A stretch of DNA of 25,634 nucleotides, from NCBI GenBank assembly GCA_026770615.1, contig MU631369.1:115390-141023 (forward strand), given 5' to 3'. Positions 16,367-23,295 of the stretch are shown in pieces. A program made the translations under genes and the position numbers. Position 1 is the first letter of the stretch. Each line of letters begins with the position of its first letter. The stretch is from Pavlovales sp. CCMP2436. Lineage: Eukaryota; Haptophyta; Pavlovophyceae; Pavlovales. Below the pieces are notes generated by a model, which saw only the letters and a list, made by a program, of their open reading frames with translations, was not told where the DNA came from and searched no databases.

Positions 16367-16993
16367 CGCGCGCCCCCTCCTGCGCGCGAGCCGCGCGCAG
16401 CGAGATCCCGGGCAAGCTCGTCGCTTCCCGGAGGTGCTGCAGCCGGGCATTGGTCCCGCGCGCAGCCAGACCCGGTACAAGCTCGACGCTTCCCGGATGT
16501 GCTGCCGACGCGCCAGCAGCGCGCAGCAAGGTCTCGGCTGGACATCATTCCCGGAGACCTGGGCATGCGGTGGACGCATGCCCGTGGCGCGCTGCTACGC
16601 GCGCCCCCTCCTGCGCGCGAGCCGCGCGCAGCGAGGTCCCGGGCAAGCTTGACGCTGCCCGAATGTGCTGCCGCCGACGGACTGGCGAGCAGCAAGGTCT
16701 CGGCCGGGTATCATTCCCGGAGACCTGGCTGGGTATGCGGTATGCTGCCCGAGGCGCGCTGCAACGCGTGCCCCCTCCTGTGCGCGAGCCGCGCGCAGCG
16801 AGGCCCCGGGCAAGCTCGCCGCTTTCTGGATGTGTTTTGCTACCGGCTGGTCCCGCGCGCATCAAGGTCCCGGGTAAGCTCGCCGCTTCCCGGAGACCCG
16901 AGGCGTGCGGGGAACGCGCGCCCCTACCTGCGTGCGAGCCGCGCGCAGGAAGGTCCCGGACAAGCTCGTCGCTTACCGGAGACATGGCCACGA
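15604..16993 (+). repeat. Degenerate tandem array, about 165-bp unit, about 8 copies
   Basis: Each unit starts near GCGCTGCAACGCGCGCCCCC and carries AAGCCGCGCGCAGCGAGGTC, a CCGGATGTGCTGCCGCC box and CCCGGAGACCTGGGTATG. Unit starts fall near 15604, 15767, 15930, 16177, 16356, 16586, 16754 and 16911. Copy 3 is split by a 15-bp array (about 15957-16170, unit CGGGCACGCTGCGCC and variants). Confidence 0.75.
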
Positions 16994-17069
16994 CCCTCGC
17001 CGTCTTCCGTCGCCTGTAAGCGCCATCATGCACGGCCTCAGCTCGACGCGCGCTGATGGCGTGAGGAGG

Positions 17070-17282
17070 TGTCAGGCTACGGATCCAGCGTGGTGCTGGT
17101 CTGGCTGCAGACACTGACTGGACTATTAGTGGTTGATAACCAGTCCGGGCGCAGAGCCGGATTCAGACTGTTACGTCGAGATTTCGGATGTTAGACCTAC
17201 TTCGACCTGCTTCCCGAGGCTCGGGATCTGACTAGCGCTGCAAGGACTAGTCCAGAGAAGGACCAGATCGGCGAATCCAAGA
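17070..17282 (+). repeat. 3' LTR (213 bp)
   Basis: Same sequence as the 5' LTR, lacking 36 bp in the middle and with the terminal CA changed to GA. Preceded by a polypurine tract. Confidence 0.85.
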
Positions 17283-17385
17283 TTAGGCTCACGTAACCCT
17301 TATCCTAGGTACCTGGCCCAAGCTCATTACCAACCCAACCCAGCCCCAACCGTGACGACCTTCACTACCTATTTAAACTTATCAG

Positions 17386-17457
17386 GCGCACCTCACCGTC
17401 AAGTGTGGCAACGCAAGCGATTGGCGCTACATCGTGATTTATCCGGACCACAAACAG
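17386..17457 (+). pseudogene. MULE transposase, exon after the LTR-bearing intron
   Basis: Acceptor CTTATCAG, then 24 codons in phase 0 (AHLTVKCGNASDWRYIVIYP, DHKQ) and a GT donor. It joins the exon ending LSLTYQ in the same phase, giving the TYQ-A-H-x-V segment that precedes the SWIM finger in MULEs. The phase match across 2.6 kb is the main support. Confidence 0.5.
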
Positions 17458-17602
17458 GTTTTTTAAAATAAATAAATAAATTATTAATTTCGCAATTTAT
17501 TATCCTAACTATAATAATAATATTCATCCGCATAATAACGCCAAAAACACTATATTACTATATAATCCTTTTCTATCATAATACTGTAATACTATATTAT
17601 TG
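17458..17602. other. AT-rich intron-like segment
   Basis: A very AT-rich stretch with (AATA)n and (TATAA)n character, in contrast to the GC-rich exons on either side. Confidence 0.5.
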
Positions 17603-17736
17603 ATTCCGCCCGCGTCTCTCAACGCCGTCGGTTCATAACGAAGTCACTCTCGCGAGTGAATCCGCCGTGCCAGCAGTTACCTTCAGCTAGGCGCTGAAGG
17701 CCCACCACTGACAAAAAGAAACCCTTGAATTGCCGA
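17603..17736. repeat. Three-hairpin dispersed repeat, copy 2
   Basis: Partner of 8039-8178. Hairpin 3 is here a perfect 8-bp stem (CCTTCAGC / GCTGAAGG, about 17680-17700). Hairpin 2 (CACTC-TCGC-GAGTG) is identical to copy 1. Hairpin 1 has one mismatch. It ends CACTGACAAAAA plus TTGCCGA, as in copy 1. Confidence 0.55.
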
Positions 17737-17754
17737 CCGCGCCCACTTTCTCAT

Positions 17755-17930
17755 CTAAAGCCACACTTCATCTCTGTCGCCGTCGCCTCCGCAGCCTCTA
17801 TTGCCGCCGCCGCCACCGCCGCCGCCGCCGTCGCCGCCGCCGCCGCCTCGGCCTCCTTACCTGCCGAGACTGCCACGCCGTTGCCGCTGCCGCCGCCGCC
17901 GCCGCCGCCGCCGCACCCCCCCCCCGCCTC
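17755..17930 (+). repeat. (GCC)n/(CCG)n low-complexity stretch
   Basis: Trinucleotide-rich DNA giving Ala, Pro or Arg runs in the three frames. The open frames here are probably not genes. Confidence 0.7.
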
Positions 17931-18032
17931 ACACCCACATCTCTTGCCTTACAAATTTTTCAATTGTACTCCCTGCTTATTATGTCCCTTGGACTGGTAT
18001 TTCGCATGTCGCTTCAAAGTGGGTCTTGCTTG

Positions 18033-18073
18033 CATGAAATATATTTCATGATCATCATGAAATATATTTCATG
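18033..18073. repeat. Two tandem perfect 18-bp palindromes
   Basis: CATGAAATATATTTCATG occurs at 18033-18050 and 18056-18073, separated by ATCAT. Each copy is fully self-complementary. Confidence 0.85.
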
Positions 18074-18123
18074 ATCATCATTATTACTATAAATATTATA
18101 AGGCGCCAGAGAACGGGGTCGAA

Positions 18124-18290
18124 ATGGCCGATGCGTATGGGCGCGCCTTCACCGCGGTCGTGAGCGACGTCGAGGAGAGCGACGCTGGCCTGCTCCGCCA
18201 GGGGCACGCTGCCGGCTTAGCCGCGGCCCGTGCGATCGCCAAGCTGCGTTCGGCTGGGGGAGGCTCGTCATCTGCGGCTGGCTCTATTAT
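18124..18290 (+). pseudogene. Possible MULE-internal exon, uncertain
   Basis: MADAYGRAFTAVVSDVEESD, then AGLLRQGHAAGLAAARAIAK, is open and preceded by a plausible acceptor (GCGCCAG). It reads like protein but does not match a known MULE segment. It ends in a GGCTCTATTATA motif and AT repeats. Confidence 0.25.
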
Positions 18291-18299
18291 AGTAAATGG

Positions 18300-18423
18300 T
18301 AATTATATTCATAGTATTATTATTATTATTATTATTGCTGCGCTCGCACACGCAGCAGGCAGAGCTGCGGGCAGAGGAATAATCATCATAATCATCATAA
18401 TCATCATAATCATAATCATAGTA

Positions 18424-18456
<33 letters not shown>

Positions 18457-18515
18457 ATGATGATGATGATGATGATATTGATAATAATAATAATAATGAT
18501 AATGATGATAATACA
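18300..18515 (+). repeat. (ATT)n, (ATC)n and (ATA)n microsatellites
   Basis: Runs of ATT, ATCATA, AAT and GAT triplets with one short GC-rich break (about 18336-18378). Ile/Met-rich translations are artefacts. Confidence 0.9.
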
Positions 18516-18554
18516 GGAATCGACAGGCTCAGAGCAGCACCAGCGTGCAGCAGA

Positions 18555-18638
18555 CTACGGCCTCGGCCCAGAACGTGGCAGCGGGTGGCTGGTCACCTCG
18601 CTGAAGCGCTGCTCATGCCAGGGACGCAAGCACTCGGG
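18555..18638 (+). pseudogene. MULE transposase, first half of the SWIM zinc finger
   Basis: YGLGPERGSGWLVTSLKRCS then CQGRKHSG, ending at a GTGAGC donor (18639). The C-S-C pair is the first half of a SWIM finger (CxCx(n)CxH). The left limit of the exon is uncertain. Confidence 0.5.
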
Positions 18639-18654
18639 GTGAGCGATAAATGCT

Positions 18655-18840
18655 GCCTCAGTGTCCGTCCGCTGCCCCAGTGTCCACTGCCCCAGTGTCC
18701 GCTGCCCCCAGTGTCCGTCCGCTGCCCCAGTGTCGTCCACTACCCCAGTGTCCGCTGGCCCCCGTGTCCGCTGCCCCTAGTGTCCGTCCACTGCCCCAGT
18801 GCCCGCTGCTTCAGTGCCCGCTGACCCACTGTCCGCTGAG
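18655..18840 (+). repeat. Tandem GCTGCCCCAGTGTCC array in the SWIM intron
   Basis: About 12 degenerate units of 15-19 bp. It lies in the intron that splits the SWIM finger. Confidence 0.8.
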
Positions 18841-18935
18841 ACGGACGGCAGACACTTTTCCTGACCCCCCCCTCCCACCCCCACCCCACCAACGCCGCAG
18901 CCGTCGCCGCCGCCGCCCCGCGTTCTCCTACGCAG

Positions 18936-19567
18936 CATACCATGCAGGGACAGCCTCGCGGTCGGCCAGGCCCTCTACTCCCAGGGCAAACCCCTCGAAA
19001 CCCTCGTCAAAGAGGAGCTATTTGCCTGGCTCTGGCTGACCTCGTCCTTTGATGCGGGCCGGCTTCACCAAGCTCGCTCGCGCCTCTTCGCGCACGTCCG
19101 CCCTGCGGTGCCTAGTACCTCTGCCGCAGCGCCTGCCTCGACGCTGACGCTGACCGAGCGCGTGCAGATGCTCGTCAACGAGACTGGACACCTCGCGCTG
19201 CTCGCCGCCAAGGTATTCTTAGCATTAGCATTCACATTCGTATTATTATTATTATTATTATTATTAGGTTCCCGCGCTCATGGCGGAGATGCGGCATGCT
19301 ATCTCCGTTCTCTACCGCAAGGCGGCTGGCCTTCCGGAGTTGGAGACGCTGCAGTTTGTCACCGTATCGGGGAGCGCGCGCGCGACCGCCGCTGCTGCCA
19401 GTTGGGCAGCCTCTTTCGCCGCGGGACAGGCGGGAGCGCAGCCAACGAGTGCGCTGCCGCCGCTCAGCGCGCACGGGGCTGGCCGCAAGCGAGGCAGCCG
19501 CATTCAAAACGAGGGGGAGGCGCCGAAGAAGGCGCGCGGGCGCGGCGGCGGGTCGCGGGTGACCTGA
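18936..19567 (+). pseudogene. MULE transposase, second half of SWIM and C-terminus
   Basis: IPCRDSLAVGQALYSQGKPL supplies the second half of the SWIM finger; the final His of C-x-H is Asp here, which would harm zinc binding. Then follow VKEELFAWLWLTSSFDAGRL and LTERVQMLVNETGHLALLAA, a 55-bp intron (19213-19267, GTATTC...TTATTAG, filled with ATT repeats), and an exon starting VPALMAEMRHAISVLYRKAA that ends in a basic tail (KKARGRGGGSRVT) with TGA at 19565-19567. A one-base phase mismatch with the preceding exon suggests an indel. Confidence 0.6.
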
Positions 19568-19611
19568 AGACAAATTTGCCATCGAGCGACTCGTGCGGTC
19601 TAAAGAGTGTA

Positions 19612-19661
19612 TTCTCCGACTGTCGGAGAATCAATTACCCGGCTATTTTAGCCCATTTTAA
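19612..19661 (-). repeat. MULE right terminal inverted repeat
   Basis: TTCTCCGACTGTCGGAGAA then TCAATTACCCGGCTATTTTA, the inverse of the left end. The candidate TSD (GGCGAATTA, 19662-19670) follows. Confidence 0.75.
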
Positions 19662-19684
19662 GGCGAATTATTAGACTGCGAGCG

Positions 19685-20519
19685 ATGGGATACGGCGGGA
19701 ATCCGCGCGATGGTGCAGGACGACACAAGAGCACTCCTAAGCCCGCGCCCGACGGCCCGCACGTGAACCCCCTTCTGGGCTGGCTCAAGCGCATGCGCGA
19801 CACTGACGATGGTGGGGAGTCCAGCGACGATGAGGGCGAGCTGGCAGCGAGGGAGCGCGCGACAGCGCGCTCAACGAGGGCGCGGCTGGCAGCGAGGGAG
19901 CGCGCGACAGCGCGTTCAACGAGGGCACGGCTGGCAGCGTGGGAGCGCGCGACAGCGCGCTCAACGAGGGCGCGGCTGGCAGCATGGGCAAGCGCGCGGC
20001 CGGCAGCTCCGAACCGAGCGCAGCTGCTGGCGAGCAGAGTGTGCTGGACATGATCGCACCGCACCTGCCCGCCGAGCTCGTGAACCAGCTCAGATCGCAG
20101 CTTTTGACAGAAGCGGTGCTGCAGCAGCACCTCGGTCCGGCGATCGCCAAATCGCAGGCTACACACCTGAGGAATGCGATCGAGGAGGCTGGAGCGGTGC
20201 AGCGCCGACTCTTTGCGCAGCAGGTGAAGCAGCTCGAGCAACAGGCACAGGAGCTCCACGCCCGCCACGTCAAGACGTTGGATAAGGTGGTGCGCACGAT
20301 CCGCGAGGCGAAGACGCTGGCCTCTGAAAAGCCCTGGCTCGCGATGCTATGTTCGGGCAAGTACATCTGCACAGACTGCACCTCGCTCTTCCACCTCGTT
20401 AAGTCAAAGGGGCAGTGGCGGAGCTCAATGCCCTGGCTCCACTGGAATCAAGATCGAATGGGCGCTACGCCGCGCGCGCGAACGGTCGGCCGTAGGCCGA
20501 CCGCACAAAAATCAAGTAT
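19685..20519 (+). pseudogene. Coiled-coil protein with CxxC motif, one frameshift
   Basis: An ATG frame starts MGYGGNPRDGAGRHKSTPKP, runs through KRMRDTDDGGESSDDEGE, and then enters a 45-bp tandem repeat. A shift at the repeat start moves the sensible frame to one reading AGSEGARDSALNEGA three times. It continues with VLDMIAPHLPAELVNQLRSQ, a Gln/Leu-rich probable coiled coil (RRLFAQQVKQLEQQAQELHA) and WLAMLCSGKYICTDCTSLFH, where C-x2-C may be half of a zinc site. It ends with TGA just before or inside the twin palindromes, so the natural C-terminus may be lost. The family is not recognised. It abuts the MULE right end. Confidence 0.4.
19840..19974 (+). repeat. 45-bp tandem repeat, three copies
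   Basis: Unit CTGGCAGCGAGGGAGCGCGC followed by GACAGCGCGCTCAACGAGGG and CGCGG. It encodes a 15-residue unit in phase. Confidence 0.85.
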
Positions 20520-20569
20520 ATGAACTACGTAGTACGTGCGCTACGCGCGGTCGGCCTACGGCCGACCGC
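20483..20569. repeat. Pair of strong palindromes
   Basis: CGGTCGGCC-GTA-GGCCGACCG (20483-20503) and GCGGTCGGCC-TAC-GGCCGACCGC (20547-20569) have nearly the same stem with complementary loops. Each is followed by a CAAAA-x-ATCAAGTA segment and preceded by GCGCTACGC, so the whole unit is duplicated. Confidence 0.8.
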
Positions 20570-20890
20570 CAAAAGAATCAAGTAATCAAGTTTTTCATAG
20601 CGACCACTTTTGCCCTATAGAGCAAGTCGATTCCATCCTTGGTTATAAGCATGGCGCGCGGGCCACACACTCTTGGAGGAGACCTCCGGGATAGCTTTAA
20701 TAGATCCATACATGTGCATATGGGGGCTCTGCTCACTCTTGCAGGTGGTTCTGTAAATTAAAGTACTAATTTTATTTTAATATAATAGTAGTTAATAAAA
20801 AGAATATATAAATATTATTAGGGGAGGGAGGAGGGGGGTCTATGGCATCTGCTGCTACGAGTACGACTTCCGCTTCGCCCTCACTGCGCT
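20570..20890. other. Non-coding, with an AT-rich and a G-rich patch
   Basis: No gene seen. AT-rich at about 20755-20818, then a G-rich run (GGGGAGGGAGGAGGGGGG, about 20820-20838). Confidence 0.4.
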
Positions 20891-20996
20891 TTAGTTATAT
20901 TACTGATTGGGATTTAAGCTGGCGTCTAACTGTTCTGAATGCTGTGCTGGTCTGAGCGCTGCGTCGCCCATTGCCTGCTGCGTGCCTTAGTTATAT
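20891..20996 (-). mobile_element. 5'-truncated LINE family P copy X3 with 10-bp TSD
   Basis: TTAGTTATAT at 20891-20900 and 20987-20996 brackets 86 bp of the family P 3' UTR in minus orientation. In element orientation the flank is TATAACTAA, the same as for copy X1. Confidence 0.7.
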
Positions 20997-21089
20997 AAGT
21001 CTGAGGTTTGAAATCCCAATGAATAAATGATTAGTCGCGCGTCTGCCGAGACTCGGAATAATATATGGCCAAATGATATATATGTGTAG

Positions 21090-21117
21090 ACCGCCAGCTT
21101 GAATTCCTATCAGAAAT
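21090..21117 (+). repeat. LINE family P 3' tip in plus orientation
   Basis: GACCGCCAGCTTGAATTCCT then ATCAGAAATA matches the terminal 28 bp of family P, inverted relative to copies X1-X4. Confidence 0.5.
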
Positions 21118-21287
21118 ACAGACTGACCGCTGGCATAAGTGAGATCGGACGCCAAGAGCGAGAAACTCGGGCTTTCCGAGAGTGCTGTCAGATTCAGAAT
21201 AATCAAAAAGTGCCTTAAAGCTTGCAGCGCAGATTCGACAATGAAATGGGGCCGGCGCCCCACATTCACGCATTTCACTATTCAGTC

Positions 21288-21461
21288 TACAGGGGGTCAC
21301 GGGTTATAAGAAGGGCGAATTTTGAGCTTGAGGCTGAGCTGCTTAGCTGCAAATTACATACAAACAAGGCTTAAATTTGCTTAAATTACATACAAACAAT
21401 GCAAAAAAACGAGGCTCGGCTTCTTAACACTACGGCTTCTTATTGCCCGCGACACCCTGTA
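21288..21461. mobile_element. 170-bp mariner-type MITE with TA TSD
   Basis: Inverted ends CAGGGGGTCACGGGTTATAA (from 21290) and, read inward from the right, CAGGGTGTCGCGGGCAATAA (from 21459), then GAAG in both. TA lies on each side (21288-21289, 21460-21461). CAGGGTGTC-like termini and TA duplications are typical of mariner-type elements. The interior has a direct repeat, AAATTACATACAAACAA (about 21350 and 21383). Confidence 0.75.
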
Positions 21462-21481
21462 GTTAAGTATCCTCCAAGTGC

Positions 21482-22880
21482 AATCAGATCACCGGCACCT
21501 CTCAGAAACTCAACTCTCTGCTTGGTCTGAAGCACAAACAGGCGCTGTGGGCGATCACAGTCAACTCGACGGCGCACAAGGGTGGCTACTGGGTTCAGCA
21601 CTGCTCCCCGACGAGAACATCGACTTCTGCCTCGGCGTGGACAACGCCATCCTCAAGCAGGCGTCTGTGGCGCTTGGCTGCGACCCGACCACCGACTGGC
21701 TGGCGCACAAGCGCCTCTACCTACCGACGCACCTGGCCGGCCTCGGCTTACCCTCGCTCTCCGAGACGCGCTCGGCCGCCTTCGTCGCGTCGGCGGCACC
21801 CGCAGCGACCTCCTTCCTCGATCAGCACGACGCGACGGGCACAGTGACGGTGCACGGCGTCCTCGAGCGGCCGTCAATCGCGGAGCGAATCGGGCGTAAC
21901 TCCTTCGCCGCACCCGGGTCGCAGGGCTGGCGGAAGTTCGGCGACTCCGGCTCACGCCTCGGCGCGGCAATCATCGCGACCGGCACCGCCCTGCGCGCTC
22001 GCGTGCCACCCGGGTACACGGGCGAGCTCCGCGTGCTACGTGTGCCCCCAGAGGAGATGGACCTGCGCGGCAAGGGGCTGCACGGTGCCGGCCTACAGGT
22101 GGCCATCACGTCGGACCTTCAGCAGATTGAGCACGAGACGCTGACTGAGCAGCTCGCGCACCGGCCGCGTGGAGACCGCCAGATGCAGCTATTCCGCAAC
22201 ATCTCGCGCGAGAGCATGATCGTCTTCACGATGCTCCCTGCCGGTCTCGCCAAGTTGCCCAACGACGAGTGGACCGAGATATCCGCACGCGCCCTCGGCC
22301 TCCCGAGCCCCGCGTGCGCTCACCTCGTCGGGTGCCCACTCCCCCAGGTCTCCGGCCGCAGCACCACACACGTCAACCCCTACGACGACACGCTCGCTGC
22401 AGCCACCAATTTCCAGGGCGGCCACTTCGCCAAGCTCCAGCACGACCCCGTCGTCAGGGCGGTCGCGCGCTTCGCGACCGTGTATGGTTGAACCCAAGCC
22501 CAGGCGGAGAACTCAGAGATTCTCGGCTCCGTTCTGCGGCAGAACCCCGGTACGATGCGGACCGAGGAGGCGCTTCTCCGCGCGCGCGCGGCTACAGTCG
22601 ACGCCTATGTGGAGCTCGACCAGCCTGATGGACAGGCCGCCGTTGGTCACATCGTCGAGATGAAGACGGTCCACTACGGCCTGACGCACTACAACGCGGT
22701 CGCGCCGACGCGTGGCCACGCGGTAGAGAACGGCTCGGGCAAGCTCGACGCTGAGCGCATGAGGCAGCTCCAGCAGACCGACTGCGAGGTTTTCGGCACG
22801 CGAGAGGGCCAGGTGGGACTGATGGAGCAGCGCCTCAACGGTTTCCCCCCCGTCATCGGCATAGCGACCGGCGGCTTCGT
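21482..22880 (+). pseudogene. LINE-like ORF2: RT C-terminal region plus PD-(D/E)xK-like nuclease (copy 2)
   Basis: The start reads KLNSLLGLKHKQALWAITVN and KGGYWVQHC in one frame (21482-21606), then shifts near 21606-21615 into DENIDFCLGVDNAILKQASV, LPTHLAGLGLPSLSETRSAA, the thumb-like region behind many LINE reverse transcriptases. Next comes a block homologous to copy 1 (EWTEISARALGLPSPACAHL), a TGA at 22489-22491, and in the same frame TVDAYVELDQPDGQ, GHIVEMKTVHYG. The D and E-x-K spacing fits a restriction-like endonuclease core, which would nick the target. The fragment stops at VIGIATGGF, where copy 1 continues GEWSDD, because the pyrimidine tract begins. No RT catalytic motif is left. 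Confidence 0.65.
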
Positions 22881-23050
22881 TTTTCCTTTCCTTATCTTTC
22901 CTTTCCTTTCCTTTCCCTTCCTTTTTTTCTTTCTTTTCTTTCTTTTCTTCCTTTCCTTTTCTTTCCTTTGCTTTCCTTTCTTTTCTTTTCCTTTTCTTTC
23001 CTTTCCTTTCCTTTCCTTTCCTTTCCTTTTCTTTTTTTTTCTTTCTTTTT
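22880..23050 (+). repeat. Polypyrimidine tract (TTTCC/TTTCTT)n
   Basis: About 170 bases of almost pure C/T on this strand, with single A and G interruptions. It ends the LINE copy 2 frame. Long mirror-like pyrimidine tracts can form triplex DNA. Confidence 0.95.
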
Positions 23051-23111
23051 CAAAGGGCGTTCCCTGTCTATAAGTAAAAATGATACATATCACTAACTAC
23101 ACGCTCACGCT

Positions 23112-23207
23112 TCATGATAACTAGCAATGCTGAACTCCATCAAATCCCCCCATCCCCCCACCCCCACCAAAAGCTCTTCGCTGGCTTGGACGTCGGCTCT
23201 AGCGTTA
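23112..23207 (+). repeat. Partial duplication of a host intron-exon junction
   Basis: CATGATAACT-x-GC-x-ATG through the C-rich run to AGCTCTTCGCTGGCTTGGAC matches 23240-23330, which includes the acceptor and start of the exon at 23296. The copy breaks off after about 30 bases of exon. Confidence 0.6.
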
Positions 23208-23295
23208 AAAAAGGATACCTATTACTACACTTTTGCGTTCCATGATAACTTGCGATGTTGAACCCATTCAACCCCCCTCCCCCCATCCCAAAAAG

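Larger units (their letters stand above)
14826..17282 (+). mobile_element. Non-autonomous LTR retrotransposon nested in a MULE intron
   Basis: 2457 bp bounded by direct repeats that start TG and end CA (left) or GA (right, changed). Flanking ATAGG (14821-14825) and TTAGG (17283-17287) match at 4 of 5 bases, as expected for a 5-bp TSD. A purine tract (GTGAGGAGG, 17061-17069) lies immediately left of the 3' LTR. The interior has no protease, integrase or reverse transcriptase. It holds one ATG-started frame and several tandem arrays, so the element resembles TRIM/LARD-type derivatives that depend on a partner. Strand is assigned from the purine tract and the ORF. Confidence 0.8.
12465..19661 (+). 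mobile_element. Mutator-like (MULE) DNA transposon, decayed, with a nested LTR element
   Basis: About 7.2 kb bounded by terminal inverted repeats and encoding pieces of a MULE transposase in the right order. The core of the inverted repeats (TTCTCCGACAGTCGGAGAA preceded by CGGGTAATT-x-A) is at 12486-12514 and inverted at 19612-19640. The similarity extends outward to 12465 and 19661 with more mismatches. The last transposase codon is 45 bp from the right repeat. The element has gained a 2.46-kb LTR retrotransposon in one intron, several microsatellites in other introns, frameshifts and in-frame stops. It also lacks the first part of the catalytic domain, so it cannot be autonomous now. Confidence 0.75.

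Noticed and set aside
15103..17019. 638-codon open frame inside the LTR element
   Set aside because: It has no ATG start and runs through a GC-rich 165-bp tandem array in which several frames on both strands are open at once.
17725..18074. Ala/Pro-rich frames over the (GCC)n stretch
   Set aside because: Pure trinucleotide repeat; all three frames are open and no conserved segment lies on either side.
18310..18515. Ile/Met-rich open frame (172 codons) as a membrane protein
   Set aside because: It is the translation of ATT/ATA/ATG microsatellites.
21031..21300. Minus-strand frames of 89-95 codons
   Set aside because: They cross a LINE tip and the edge of a MITE and show no motif, so they are chance readings.
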